Shown: positions 32,342 to 41,425, counted from the first letter of the stretch. The stretch is DNA of 64,000 nucleotides from Pullichristensenella sp002068815 (GCA_040772885.1 JAXGXF010000011.1:16738-80737); one strand, 5' to 3'. Program-made: numbers and translations. The notes: a model not told the origin generated them from the sequence alone.

Positions 32342-32370
32342 TTGACATCCCGCCGCGGCTGTGCTATGCT
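32342..32370 (+). promoter_or_regulatory. Promoter of the XRE/membrane/radical SAM unit (TTGACA-17-TATGCT)
   Basis: TTGACA (32342-32347), 17-bp spacer, TATGCT (32365-32370) preceded by TGN. Just downstream, AGGTTCACCT (32378-32387) is a short inverted repeat (AGGT-N2-ACCT) placed where an autorepressor could bind. Confidence 0.72.
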
Positions 32371-32404
32371 CTATGTAAGGTTCACCTGACATGGAGGTGG
32401 GGGC

Positions 32405-32611
32405 GTGCGCAACGGCGTGCGGGAATTCCGCGAAAAGCGCGGGCTGACACAGAAGGAGCTCGGCGAGCTCGTGGGCGTGTCGCGGCAGGCGATCAACGCG
32501 ATCGAGACGGGGAAGTTCGACCCCTCGATCCGGCTCGCGCATGACCTGGCGAGGTTCTTCGGCGTGTCCATCGAGGCGCTGTTCCTGTTTGACGAGGAGG
32601 ATCGGAAATGA
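32405..32611 (+). CDS. Small XRE-family transcriptional regulator
   Basis: A 68-residue single-domain helix-turn-helix protein (REKRGLTQKELGELVGVSRQAINAIETGKFDPS), of the type usually paired with a small membrane protein. Starts at GTG 32405 with GGAGGTGGG a few bases upstream, and its TGA overlaps the next ATG. It probably represses its own promoter. Confidence 0.88.
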   Translation: MRNGVREFREKRGLTQKELGELVGVSRQAINAIETGKFDPSIRLAHDLARFFGVSIEALFLFDEEDRK

Positions 32612-33051
32612 GGCGCATATTGCGAAGCCCTGCGACGAACGCGGCGGGCATCGGTATCTTCACCGCGTTTTACGCGTGGATATTCCTCGGGCGCGGCGCG
32701 ATGCTGACGCCCGGCCCGCGGCCCGGGGGCGGATTCTGGGCCTCGTGGAGCGGCTTTCTCGCGTCCGGCGGGAGCGCCGTCATCGCGTGGGCGCTGATCG
32801 CGGTCGCGGCGCTGACGGTCGCGATGCTGCTCACCCGCCGCCGGCCCTACGACGAGTACCACACCGCGCACCTCGTCCAGTGTCTGGCGGTCGCGGCGGT
32901 TCTGACGCTCGCGTGCATCGCCGCGTTTTTCTGGATGATTCTCGTCGACCCGGCGGCGGTCGTCGAGAAGTTCGCGCTGTTCATCGCGGTGCACTGGGCG
33001 ACGGTCGCGCTCGCCGACCTCGCGTACGTGGTCGCGTGCCGCTGGAAGTAG
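32608..33051 (+). CDS. Small membrane protein partner of the XRE regulator
   Basis: A 147-residue protein with four hydrophobic segments (AAGIGIFTAFYAWIFLG, AVIAWALIAVAALTVAMLL, CLAVAAVLTLACIAAFFW and LFIAVHWATVALADLAYVV). No enzymatic motif is seen. Pairs of a small XRE regulator and a multi-span membrane protein are common in Clostridia; their job is unclear. It overlaps the regulator by 4 nt. Confidence 0.7.
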   Translation: MRRILRSPATNAAGIGIFTAFYAWIFLGRGAMLTPGPRPGGGFWASWSGFLASGGSAVIAWALIAVAALTVAMLLTRRRPYDEYHTAHLVQCLAVAAVLTLACIAAFFWMILVDPAAVVEKFALFIAVHWATVALADLAYVVACRWK

Positions 33052-33052
33052 T

Positions 33053-34390
33053 ATGAAGATCGCGCTGATACAGCCGAAGATGCGCAAGCGCCCGATGGAC
33101 ACGGACTTAAAGACCCACATGGCGCCGCCGCTCGGCCTGCTGACGATCCTCAAGCTCACGCCGGACGGCCACGAGGCCCGGCTGATTAACGAGAACGTCG
33201 AGAAGCTCGACTTCGGCGTCGACTGCAACCTCGTCGGCATCACGGTCACGCTCGACGTGATGCCGCGCGCGATCGAGATCGCGCAGCAATTCCGGCGGCG
33301 CGGCATACCGGTCGTCGCCGGGGGCATCCACGTGACCGGCAACCCCGATAGCTGCCTTCCGCACTTCGACGCGGTCTGCGTGGGCCCCGCCGAGCGCGTG
33401 TGGGCGCGGATCGTCCGGGACGCCGAGGCCGGAACGCTTCAACGGGTGTACTGCGACGCGGACGGCTTCCGCGGCGACGAGATCGCGTCTCCCGCGTACG
33501 ACCGCGTCGACCGAAGCCGCTATCTCTACACGAACGTCGTCTCGACGAGCCGCGGCTGCCCGAACCGCTGCAGCTTCTGCTACAACAGCTCGCCGAACGC
33601 GGCATATATCCTGCGCCCGATCGACGACGTGCTCGCGGACATCCGCGCGCTCGGCACCCGCCACGTGCTGTTCATCGACGACAACTTCATCGGCGCGCCC
33701 GCGCGCACCCGCGAACTGCTCGAAAGGACACGCGGCATGGGGCTCAAGTGGAGCGCCGCCGTGACCGCGGATGTCGCGGACGACCCGGAATTGCTGGACA
33801 TGATGGCCGAGACCGGCTGCCAGAGCCTGTTCATCGGCCTCGAATCGATCAACGACGCGTCTCTCAAGAGCGTGAACAAGAAAAACCGCTTCGAGAAGTA
33901 CGAGCGGCTCGTCTGCGAGATTCACCGGCGCGGGATCATGATCAACGCGAGCATGGTATTCGGGCTCGACGGCGACGGGCCGGATGTGTTCGGGCGTACG
34001 CTCGAGTGGCTCGTCGAGCACAGGATCGAGACGCTGACCTCGCACATTTTGACGCCGTACCCCGGGACGGCGCTCCACCGGCATATGGAGGCCGAGGGGC
34101 GGATCGCGGATCACGACCTGTCGAAGTACAACACCGCGCACGTCGTGTTCGAGCCCAGGGGGATGACGGCGGAGCAGCTGCATGCGGGGTATCTCTGGAT
34201 CTACCGGGAATTCTACTCGTTCAAAAACATACTGCGCCGCATGCCGGATCGCGGCGCGCGGCGCAGGAGCTACATACTGTTCAACCTGTTCTACCGGAAG
34301 TTCGGGGGGTTCACCTCGCTGCTCTCGCGCGCCGTGTCGATGCGCGCCGTCGGGCGGTTCGCGGCGCGGATCGCGTGCAGGATACGCTAA
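33053..34390 (+). CDS. B12-binding-domain radical SAM protein
   Basis: A 445-residue iron-sulfur enzyme. Residues 1-125 form a B12-binding-like Rossmann domain without an obvious DXHXXG histidine (LVGITVTLDVMPRAIEIAQQF, PVVAGGIHVTGNPD). The radical SAM core starts with SRGCPNRCSFCYNSSPN (CX3CX2C) and continues with VLFIDDNFIG and SLFIGLESINDASLK. Such proteins act in lipid, hopanoid, tetrapyrrole or natural-product modification; the substrate is unknown. It begins one base after the membrane protein, so it belongs to the XRE unit. Its stop interlocks with that of the convergent PfkB gene. Confidence 0.85.
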   Translation: MKIALIQPKMRKRPMDTDLKTHMAPPLGLLTILKLTPDGHEARLINENVEKLDFGVDCNLVGITVTLDVMPRAIEIAQQFRRRGIPVVAGGIHVTGNPDSCLPHFDAVCVGPAERVWARIVRDAEAGTLQRVYCDADGFRGDEIASPAYDRVDRSRYLYTNVVSTSRGCPNRCSFCYNSSPNAAYILRPIDDVLADIRALGTRHVLFIDDNFIGAPARTRELLERTRGMGLKWSAAVTADVADDPELLDMMAETGCQSLFIGLESINDASLKSVNKKNRFEKYERLVCEIHRRGIMINASMVFGLDGDGPDVFGRTLEWLVEHRIETLTSHILTPYPGTALHRHMEAEGRIADHDLSKYNTAHVVFEPRGMTAEQLHAGYLWIYREFYSFKNILRRMPDRGARRRSYILFNLFYRKFGGFTSLLSRAVSMRAVGRFAARIACRIR

Positions 34391-35397
34391 AACCTTCTGC
34401 GCTCAAACGTCCCGAGCAGCTTCAGCGCGTCCCCGAGCTCCAACACGCCCTCGGACGCATCGCCCTTCGAGAGCGAGCTGACCGCGGCGGCGATCGCGTA
34501 CTCGAGCGCCTCGTCCATCGGCCGGTCGCGGTACGCGCCGAGCAAGAGCCCCGAGGCGAACGCGTCGCCCGCGCCGACGGTGCCGGCGATGAACTCCTTC
34601 GGGACGATCGCGCCGGGAACGACATGGTATTTGCCGTGTTCGTCGAGGCCGAAGCCGCCCTCCGGCGCGTGGATCGCCGCCCAGCGGCGGACGCCGAGCT
34701 CCTTGAAACGCGCAAGCGCCTTCGGGATGTTCTCGAGGATCAGCCGGTCGTCCCCGTCGCGCAGCCGTATGCCGATCGACGCGGCGGCCTCGTGCTCGTT
34801 GATGCAGAGTATGTCTGCGTACTTCATCGCGGGCGGCATCAGGTCCTTGTGCCGGCCGCTCGCGTTCGTGATCACGTCTACGCTCGTCCAGATGCCGCGC
34901 TCCTGCACGCGCTTCATGAGCCGCGCCATCTTCGTGCCGAACTCTTCGTCCGGCTCGTCGAGCGACTTCAAAAGCAGCACGTAGCCGACGTGGAATATCT
35001 TGCAGTCGAGCTCGTCGATGGGCACGTGCCTTTCCGAAAACTCCGCCGACGCGCCCATGAACGTCAGAAACGCGCGCTCGCGCGTGTGGATGTTGCTGAG
35101 CACGTCCGAAAACGCGGTCTGCCCCTCGCGCAAAAGCATCGAGGTGTCGATGTTCTTGTACTTCCCCAGCTGCCTGAGCAGCTCGTCCCCGTAGCCGTCG
35201 GTGCCGATGCGTCCGCAGGCCCTGACCGGGAGATTCGGGTCGAGCAGCGCCAGCGACCTCCCGCAGTTGTTGACCAGCCCGCCCAGCGCGAGCGTGACGC
35301 TCTCGATGTTGTCGAGCTCGTGCGCCTGCGGAAAGCCGGTGACCTCCTTCAAGACGTCCACGCCGAGATAGCCGGCGACGACAATGCCGTTTTGCAC
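34387..35397 (-). CDS. PfkB-family carbohydrate kinase
   Basis: A 336-residue ribokinase-fold kinase. The N-terminal VVAGYLGVDVLKEV and the glycine pair in LALGGLVNNCGRSLALL sit near the sugar site; the C-terminal signature GTVGAGDAFASGLLLGAY contains the catalytic Asp and anion hole. Substrate could be a sugar, sugar phosphate or nucleoside. The start is GTG at 35397 (VQNGIVVAGY) with GGAGGGG nine bases upstream. It is a single gene with no sugar transporter beside it. Confidence 0.87.
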   Translation of the reverse strand: MQNGIVVAGYLGVDVLKEVTGFPQAHELDNIESVTLALGGLVNNCGRSLALLDPNLPVRACGRIGTDGYGDELLRQLGKYKNIDTSMLLREGQTAFSDVLSNIHTRERAFLTFMGASAEFSERHVPIDELDCKIFHVGYVLLLKSLDEPDEEFGTKMARLMKRVQERGIWTSVDVITNASGRHKDLMPPAMKYADILCINEHEAAASIGIRLRDGDDRLILENIPKALARFKELGVRRWAAIHAPEGGFGLDEHGKYHVVPGAIVPKEFIAGTVGAGDAFASGLLLGAYRDRPMDEALEYAIAAAVSSLSKGDASEGVLELGDALKLLGTFERRRF

Positions 35398-35511
35398 AGA
35401 AATTCCCCTCCGAATGGCCAAATTCCGGACAGCAAATTTAATATACACCATTTTCCATGTGCCCGCAAGGGTAAACTTGCGCTTTGCCGCCTACATATTT
35501 GTCCCCGCCGA

Positions 35512-35540
35512 TGGACAAGCGGAGTTCGCGCGGGTATAAT
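35512..35540 (+). promoter_or_regulatory. Promoter of rmuC (TGGACA-17-TATAAT)
   Basis: TGGACA at 35512-35517 and TATAAT at 35535-35540, 17-bp spacer, 31 bases before the rmuC start. Confidence 0.65.
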
Positions 35541-35571
35541 GGAAAAAAACAGGTTACATCGGGAGAGGCGT

Positions 35572-36765
35572 ATGCTCGAATTCATCAATGGGAACCCCGG
35601 ACTCGCGGCGCTTTTTGCGGGCGCGCTCGTGCTGCTCGCGGTATTTTTGCTCGAGGCCGGGCGCAGGGGCGCGAACCGCCGCCTGAATCGGGAGCTCGCC
35701 GAGCGACAGGAGCGCGCGACGCTGCTTCTGCACCAGGCGCTGCAGGGCTCGGCCAGGCAGGTCGCGGAACTCTCGAATGCGATGGAGGCCAGGCAGGACC
35801 GGCTGCGCGCGACGCTCGACGAGCGGCTGGACGCTCTGACCAAAATGAACGACCAGAAGCTCGAGCGAATGCGCGAGACCGTCGCCGAGAAGCTGCAGAC
35901 GACGCTTGAGGGGCGGCTCGGCGAGTCCTTCAAGCTCGTCAACGAGCAGCTCTCGCGCGTGCACAAGGGGCTCGGCGAGATGCAGACGCTGGCGGCCGGC
36001 GTCGGCGATTTGAAGAAGGTGCTGACGAACGTCAAGACCCGCGGCGTCTGGGGCGAGGTGCGGCTTCGTGCGCTGCTCGAGCAGAACCTGGCGCCCGGGC
36101 AGTACGTCGAGAACGCGCAGGTGTGCGAGGGCTCCGCCGAGCGCGTCGAGTTCGCTGTGCGGCTCCCGAGCGCCGAGGGCGAGGGGCCGCTTCTGCCGAT
36201 CGACTCGAAGTTCCCGCAGGAGGACTACCTGCGGCTCGTCGACGCGTCGAACGGCGCGGACGTCGAGGCGCTGAACCTCGCGCGCTCGCAGCTCTCGCGC
36301 GCGGTCACCGAGCAGGCGAAGCGCATCGCGGATAAGTACGTGAAGCCCCCGCAGACGACCGACTTCGCGATACTGTTCCTGCCGGTCGAGAGCCTGTACG
36401 CCGAGGTCGTGCGCATCGACGGCCTGACCGAGAACATACAGAACCGCCATCGCGTGCTGGTCTCCGGGCCCTCGACGTTCTCGGCGCTTTTGACGAGCCT
36501 GCAGATGGGCTTTCGCACCTGCGCGCTCGAGAAGCGTAGCGGCGAGGTGTTGAAGCTGCTCGCCGCGGTGCGCGCCGAGTTCCAGAAATACGGCGAAGCC
36601 GTGCAGAAGGCGCGCACGCGGCTCGAGCAGGCGGGCAGCGACCTCGACGCGATCGACACGCGCACCCGCGCGATCAACCGCAGGCTGCGCGACATCGGGG
36701 AAGGGAATGGCACTCCGGAGGGGAACGTCCCCTCCGGGCTCGACGAGCCCGGCGACTTGAATTAA
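35572..36765 (+). CDS. rmuC: DNA recombination protein RmuC homologue
   Basis: A 397-residue protein with an N-terminal membrane anchor (AALFAGALVLLAVFLLEAG), a long coiled coil (about 35-140) and the conserved RmuC nuclease-like core (TRGVWGEVRLRALLEQNLAPGQ, LPIDSKFPQEDYLRL, DFAILFLPVESLYAEV). RmuC limits inversions at short inverted repeats and is related to restriction-endonuclease-fold nucleases. The ATG at 35572 follows GGGAGAGG. The last 20 residues (NGTPEGNVPSGLDEPGD) are encoded by two perfect hairpins, unlike anything in the core. Confidence 0.92.
   Translation: MLEFINGNPGLAALFAGALVLLAVFLLEAGRRGANRRLNRELAERQERATLLLHQALQGSARQVAELSNAMEARQDRLRATLDERLDALTKMNDQKLERMRETVAEKLQTTLEGRLGESFKLVNEQLSRVHKGLGEMQTLAAGVGDLKKVLTNVKTRGVWGEVRLRALLEQNLAPGQYVENAQVCEGSAERVEFAVRLPSAEGEGPLLPIDSKFPQEDYLRLVDASNGADVEALNLARSQLSRAVTEQAKRIADKYVKPPQTTDFAILFLPVESLYAEVVRIDGLTENIQNRHRVLVSGPSTFSALLTSLQMGFRTCALEKRSGEVLKLLAAVRAEFQKYGEAVQKARTRLEQAGSDLDAIDTRTRAINRRLRDIGEGNGTPEGNVPSGLDEPGDLN
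36715..36750. repeat. Two adjacent perfect hairpins in the rmuC tail
   Basis: CCGGAGGGGA/TCCCCTCCGG (36715-36737) with an ACG loop, and GGGCTC/GAGCCC (36736-36750) with a GAC loop. Both have three-base loops and touch each other, the same geometry as the first two hairpins of the elements at 7370-7401 and 17879-17915, although the sequences differ. Confidence 0.5.
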
Positions 36766-36776
36766 CCTCGCGCCGC

Positions 36777-36806
36777 TTGCGTCATGCCGCGAAAACCGGC
36801 TATACT
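36777..36806 (+). promoter_or_regulatory. argS: Possible promoter of argS (TTGCGT-18-TATACT)
   Basis: TTGCGT at 36777-36782 and TATACT at 36801-36806, 18-bp spacer, 32 bases before the start codon. Confidence 0.45.
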
Positions 36807-36838
36807 CGTGTATATTTTCGGATGGGAGTGTTTTTCCG

Positions 36839-38536
36839 ATGGACTTCAGGCTCGCGATCGCCGACCGCATACTCGAAAACATCCCCGAGGCCGCTCTTCC
36901 GGCCGCGGAAATCGCCAATATGCTCGAAATTCCGCCGGACGCGAAGCTCGGCGACTATGCGTTTCCGTGCTTCAAGCTCTCGAAGGCGCTTCGAAAATCC
37001 CCGGTCGCGATCGCGGACCGGCTCGCCGCGGGCGTCTCTGCGCCGTTTCTCGCGCGGGTCGAGTCGGTCAAGGGGTACCTCAACTTCTTCGTCGACCGCG
37101 CGACGTACGCCCGCGAGGTGCTCTCGCGCGCGCTCTCCGAGGGCGACCGCTACGGCTCGGACGGGAGCGGCCAAGGCAGGTGCGCCGTCATCGACTACAG
37201 CTCGATCAACATCGCGAAGCGTTTCCACATCGGCCACCTGTCGACGACGATGATCGGGAATTCCCTGTACAGGCTCTACAAGTTCTTCGGCTGGCGCGCG
37301 GTCGGCGTGAACCACCTGGGCGACTGGGGCACGCAGTTCGGCAAGATGATCGCGGCGTACCGGCGCTGGGGCGACCGCGAAACCGTGGAGCGCGGCGGCG
37401 TCGACGAGATGGTGAAGCTCTACGTGCGCTTCCACAGGGAGGCGGAAAAGGACCCCGCGCTCGAGGACGAGGGCCGCGCGTGGTTCAAGCGGATCGAGGA
37501 CGGCGACCCGGAGGCGCTCTCGATCTTCAACTGGTTCAAGGACGTGACGCTCAAGGACGCCGAAAAGACGTACGAGCTGCTGGGCGTGTCGTTCGATTCG
37601 TACGCCGGCGAGAGCTTCTACAACGACAAGATGGCGCCGGTCGTCGAGGAATTGCGCGAAAAGGGGCTGCTCAAGGAGGATCAGGGCGCAAAGATCGTCG
37701 ACCTCGAGCCGTACGGCATGCCCCCGGCGCTGATCCTGCGCTCGGACGGCGCGACGCTCTACCTCACGCGCGACCTCGCCGCCGCGAAGTACCGCAGGGA
37801 CACCTACGATTTCGACCGCTCGCTCTACGTCGTCGCGTACCAGCAGGACCTGCACTTCAAGCAGCTTTTCAAGGTGCTCGAGCTCATGGGCTACGAGTGG
37901 GCGAAGGCCTGCGAGCACGTGTCGTTCGGCATGGTGTCGTTCGAGGGCCAGACGCTCTCGACGCGCGAGGGCAGGGTCGTCTACCTCGACGAGCTGCTCC
38001 GGACCGCCGTCGAAAAGGCGCGCGGCATCATCGAGGAGAAGAGCCCCGGCCTCGAGGACAAGGGCGAGATCGCCAGGCAGATCGGCGTCGGCGCGGTCGT
38101 GTTCTTCGCGCTGTACAACAACCGCATCAAGGACATCGACTTTTGGTGGGACCGCGCGCTGAACTTCGACGGCGAGACCGGACCGTACGTGATGTACACG
38201 CACGCGCGCGCGTGCTCGGTGCTTCGGAAGGCGGAGGACGCGCAGGCGGAGCCGGACTACGGCGCGCTCTCGGACCCGGAGGCGCAGGAGGTCGTGCGGC
38301 TGATCGAGCAGTTCCCGCAGGTTCTGAAATCGGCGCTCGACCGGTCGGAGCCCTCGATGGTCACGCGTTTCTCGGCGGACCTTGCGCAGGCGTTCAACAA
38401 GTTCTACTACGAGCGGCGCATACTCGACGACGACCCCGGCGCGCGCGCGGCACGGCTTTTGCTGACGAGGGCATCGCGCGACGTCATCAAACAGGCGCTC
38501 TGGCTGATCGGGCTCTCCGCGCCCGAGAGGATGTAG
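36839..38536 (+). CDS. argS: Arginyl-tRNA synthetase
   Basis: A 565-residue class I aminoacyl-tRNA synthetase charging tRNA-Arg. The N-terminal additional domain is followed by YSSINIAKRFHIGHLSTTMIGNSL with the HIGH motif, VNHLGDWGTQFGKMI, the catalytic-core SDGATLYLTRDLAAA and the C-terminal anticodon-binding DALR domain (YVMYTHARACSVLRK, NKFYYERRIL). KMSKS is not conserved in ArgRS of this type; FEGQTLSTREGRVV fills that place. GGGAG precedes the ATG. The SDR gene starts one base after the stop. Confidence 0.97.
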   Translation: MDFRLAIADRILENIPEAALPAAEIANMLEIPPDAKLGDYAFPCFKLSKALRKSPVAIADRLAAGVSAPFLARVESVKGYLNFFVDRATYAREVLSRALSEGDRYGSDGSGQGRCAVIDYSSINIAKRFHIGHLSTTMIGNSLYRLYKFFGWRAVGVNHLGDWGTQFGKMIAAYRRWGDRETVERGGVDEMVKLYVRFHREAEKDPALEDEGRAWFKRIEDGDPEALSIFNWFKDVTLKDAEKTYELLGVSFDSYAGESFYNDKMAPVVEELREKGLLKEDQGAKIVDLEPYGMPPALILRSDGATLYLTRDLAAAKYRRDTYDFDRSLYVVAYQQDLHFKQLFKVLELMGYEWAKACEHVSFGMVSFEGQTLSTREGRVVYLDELLRTAVEKARGIIEEKSPGLEDKGEIARQIGVGAVVFFALYNNRIKDIDFWWDRALNFDGETGPYVMYTHARACSVLRKAEDAQAEPDYGALSDPEAQEVVRLIEQFPQVLKSALDRSEPSMVTRFSADLAQAFNKFYYERRILDDDPGARAARLLLTRASRDVIKQALWLIGLSAPERM

Positions 38537-38537
38537 C

Positions 38538-39263
38538 GTGCGCCGCGATTTTTCGGGCAAAACCGCCGTTGTGACCGGCGGCGCGCGCGGCATAGGGCGC
38601 GAGATCGCCAAGTCGCTGATGGAGGCCGGAGCGGACGTCGCGGTCATCGACCGGCTGCCGGTCGAATACCCGTGCGCGCTTAAATACCAGGGCGACCTCG
38701 CGGACCGGGCGACGCTCGAGGACTTCCGCCGCGCGTTTGTCGAAAAGCTCGGGAAGCTCGATTTCCTCGTCAACAACGCCTGCCTCTCGCGGGGCGGGCT
38801 GCCCGACTGCGGCTATGACGACTTCCTCTACGTGTTCCGGGTCGGCGCGGCGGCGCCGTATTACCTCTCGAAGCTGTTCTTCGGCGACTTCAACCCCGGC
38901 GCGGCGATCGTCAACATCTCGTCGACGCGCGCCGCGATGTCGCAGCCGCACACCGAGAGCTACTCCGCCGCGAAGGGCGCGATCTCCGCGCTGACGCACG
39001 CGATGGCGATGAGCCTCGCCGGGCGCGCGCGCGTCAACAGCGTGAGCCCCGGCTGGATCGAGGTAGGGCAGGCCGAGCACTCCGACCCCGACCGCCGCCA
39101 GCACCCGGCCGGCCGCGTCGGAACGCCTTCGGACATCGCGGGCGCGGTTCTGTACCTGCTGAGCGACGATGCTTCGTTCGTCACCGCCCAGAACCTGACC
39201 GTCGACGGCGGCATGACGAAGAACATGATCTACCACGGCGACTTTGGGTGGAAGCTCCAATAA
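38538..39263 (+). CDS. Short-chain dehydrogenase/reductase
   Basis: A 241-residue classical SDR. The nucleotide loop is VVTGGARGIGREIA, with Asp in VIDRLP suggesting NAD preference; FLVNNACLSRGG, the catalytic Ser in VNISSTRA, Tyr/Lys in YSAAKGAIS and the C-terminal TVDGGMTKNM are present. The substrate is not predictable; similar proteins reduce 3-oxoacyl or sugar compounds. GTG at 38538 lies one base after argS and is translated from the same message. Confidence 0.87.
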   Translation: MRRDFSGKTAVVTGGARGIGREIAKSLMEAGADVAVIDRLPVEYPCALKYQGDLADRATLEDFRRAFVEKLGKLDFLVNNACLSRGGLPDCGYDDFLYVFRVGAAAPYYLSKLFFGDFNPGAAIVNISSTRAAMSQPHTESYSAAKGAISALTHAMAMSLAGRARVNSVSPGWIEVGQAEHSDPDRRQHPAGRVGTPSDIAGAVLYLLSDDASFVTAQNLTVDGGMTKNMIYHGDFGWKLQ

Positions 39264-39381
39264 AATGAATGGCCTGCGGCCACCCTTGACGGGTTGATCC
39301 GGTTGGGTTATCTGCTACAAATATTTCGCATATACCTGCAGCTTTGGCCTTGACTTTTGTTAGCAGGTTTTATTGGGATCG

Positions 39382-41415
39382 CTATTGGAGCTTCGAGTAC
39401 TTCGACGAAATCCAGGCCGTGCCGCCGGAGTAGGAGACCTTATACCACTTGACGCCGCGGCTGTCGGTGCTCGTCCCCTTGCAGGTGAACGTCTTTCCCT
39501 TCGAGGCGGAGCTGACCTTCTCGGAGTTCAGGCTCGGCCCCTTGCGCAGGTTGACCGACGCGGTGGCGACGACGGTCTTGCCCTCGTTGTCGCTGGTCTC
39601 CGGGCCCGCGGTCGAGCCGCCCGAGCTCCCGCCGGACGTGCCGATCTTCGAGTACTTCGACGAAATCCAGGCCGTGCCGCCGTTGTAGGAGACCTTGTAC
39701 CAGCGCACGCCGCGGCTGTCGACGGAGCTGCCCTTGCCGGAGAAGGTCTTGCCCTTTTGGACGCTCGCGATCACGTCGTAGCCGAGCCCCGGGCCCTTGC
39801 GCAGGTTGACCGACGCGGTCGCGACGATCGTCTTTCCGGAGCCGGTCGAGCTGCTGCCGCCGCTGCCGGAGGACGAGGACGAGCTTCCGAGCTTCACGTA
39901 TTTCCCGTAGACCCAGGCGGCGGCGCCGTTGTAGGAGACCTTGTACCAGCGGTTGCCGTTTTCGTCGATCGCGCTTCCCTTGCAGGTGGCGGTCTTGCCC
40001 TTTTGGACGCTCGCGATCACCGCGTAGCCGGTTCCGGGCCCCCTGCGCAGGTTGACCGAGGCCGTGGCCGTCAAGGTCTTTCCGGAGCCGTACGAGCTCG
40101 TCGTATAGCTTCCGCCGGAGGATGTGCCGGCCGGGGTGTCGTCCGTGGACGTGGAACCGGAGGTCGAGCCGGACGTGGAGCCGGAGGTGGATCCGCTGCT
40201 CGCCGGCTTTTCGGTGGGCGCCGATGCGTTCCCCTCGAGCCAGTTCGACTCCGCCGGGGTGAAGTCGTCGCCGGCAGTGCCGGTTTCCTCGGTTTCGCCC
40301 GCCGGCTCCCCGGTGCTCGGCGCCTCGAGCGGCGGGAATTCCGTCGCAAACGGCGAGGCCGTCGCGGTCGCCTCGGGCACCGCCGCGGCGGGCTCGCCGT
40401 TGTACGCGTCGACCGCCGTGCCGTCCGGGTAGACGTAGGTCACCTTCGCGTCGGTCGGCTCGTAGACGACGAGTACCTCGGCGTCCCCCGAGATGACCGC
40501 GTAGGCCTCCGGCGCGTAGAGGCTCCGCACGAGCGCGCCCGCGTCCGAGTAGAGCGACATGTTTTCGGACGTGTAGACCGCGACGCCCTCCGCCATCGGG
40601 TAGTAGCCCCAGTCGTAGCCCTCGACGAGGCGCGAGAGCTGCTCGGTCTTCAGGTCGAAGCGGTAGAGCCTGCCCTCGAGCCACTCCTTGCCCTCGCCGC
40701 CCATCACGTAGTGGTCGGAGAGGTTGTGGAAGAACAGCGCGCCGTCGAGGCACTCGAGGTCGTCGACGCCGGTCTTGATCAAGAGCGACGAGTTGCCGGT
40801 CTTGAGGTTCAGCCGGTACAGGCAGCCCGCCGAGCGCGTGACCGCGTCCCCGCCGAGCAGCGAGGCCGACTCGTACGCCATCGCGTCGGTCAGCGATATG
40901 TAATACAGGTAGTCGCCCGCGATCGCGTAGTCGCCCATCTTGACCTCGACGAGCTTGAGCAAGAGCCCGTTCGCCGGGTAGACGATGTGCACCTCGTCGT
41001 CGACGATCACGTACAGGTTCTGCGCGAACGCCGACAGCGCGTGCACGGCCTGCCCCGCCTTGAACGCGATCACGTCCGCGCGCGAGCTGTCCGCGCGCCT
41101 GCGCACGAGCGTCGTCAGCGCGCCGTCCGTGCGCAGGTAGTAGAGGTCGGTCCCGACCGCGACGAGGTCCGAGATCGCGTCCGCGCTCTCGACCAGCGCC
41201 GCCTCGCCGCCCGCGCGCGGAATGCGCACGAGCGCCTTCTTCTCGCCGTCGTTCATCACGACGAACAGGTCTGTCTCCGTGCGGGCGGACAGGTCGCCCT
41301 TCGCAGAGACGCCGCCCTCGCCCGTGATGCCCAGCGCGTCCGTCACGCTCTCCGCGCGCGCGGCGCAGGAAATAGCCAGCGTCAAAATAAGCGCCAAAAC
41401 CATATACTTGCGCAT
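39382..41415 (-). CDS. Secreted protein with beta-propeller-like N-half and three SH3b repeats
   Basis: A 677-residue exported protein. Residues 1-21 are a signal peptide (MVLALILTLAISCAARA). Residues 25-345 contain repeated short beta-strand motifs (DLYYLRTDGALTTLV, GDYLYYISL, GRLYRFDLKTEQ) like DUF5050-type propellers. A Thr/Pro/Ser-rich linker follows, then three bacterial SH3 domains, each with TASVNLRRGPG/TASVNLRKGP and RWYKVSYNG..AW. SH3b domains bind cell-wall peptides. ATG at 41415 follows AGGAGGGG, 10 bp after the S66 peptidase gene, so the two form an operon that probably acts on the cell wall. Confidence 0.82.
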   Translation of the reverse strand: MRKYMVLALILTLAISCAARAESVTDALGITGEGGVSAKGDLSARTETDLFVVMNDGEKKALVRIPRAGGEAALVESADAISDLVAVGTDLYYLRTDGALTTLVRRRADSSRADVIAFKAGQAVHALSAFAQNLYVIVDDEVHIVYPANGLLLKLVEVKMGDYAIAGDYLYYISLTDAMAYESASLLGGDAVTRSAGCLYRLNLKTGNSSLLIKTGVDDLECLDGALFFHNLSDHYVMGGEGKEWLEGRLYRFDLKTEQLSRLVEGYDWGYYPMAEGVAVYTSENMSLYSDAGALVRSLYAPEAYAVISGDAEVLVVYEPTDAKVTYVYPDGTAVDAYNGEPAAAVPEATATASPFATEFPPLEAPSTGEPAGETEETGTAGDDFTPAESNWLEGNASAPTEKPASSGSTSGSTSGSTSGSTSTDDTPAGTSSGGSYTTSSYGSGKTLTATASVNLRRGPGTGYAVIASVQKGKTATCKGSAIDENGNRWYKVSYNGAAAWVYGKYVKLGSSSSSSGSGGSSSTGSGKTIVATASVNLRKGPGLGYDVIASVQKGKTFSGKGSSVDSRGVRWYKVSYNGGTAWISSKYSKIGTSGGSSGGSTAGPETSDNEGKTVVATASVNLRKGPSLNSEKVSSASKGKTFTCKGTSTDSRGVKWYKVSYSGGTAWISSKYSKLQ

Positions 41416-41425
41416 GTTTCCCCTC

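Noticed and set aside
33400..35571. A plus-strand frame open from inside the radical SAM gene through the PfkB region into rmuC
   Set aside because: It is simply the rmuC frame extended upstream without stops; rmuC homology, promoter and ribosome binding site all begin at 35512-35572.
39264..39381. Possible terminator or small RNA between the SDR gene and the SH3-repeat gene
   Set aside because: Only a short CCTGC/GCAGG pairing with a large loop before TTTTATT was found; too weak to call, nothing else seen in this gap.
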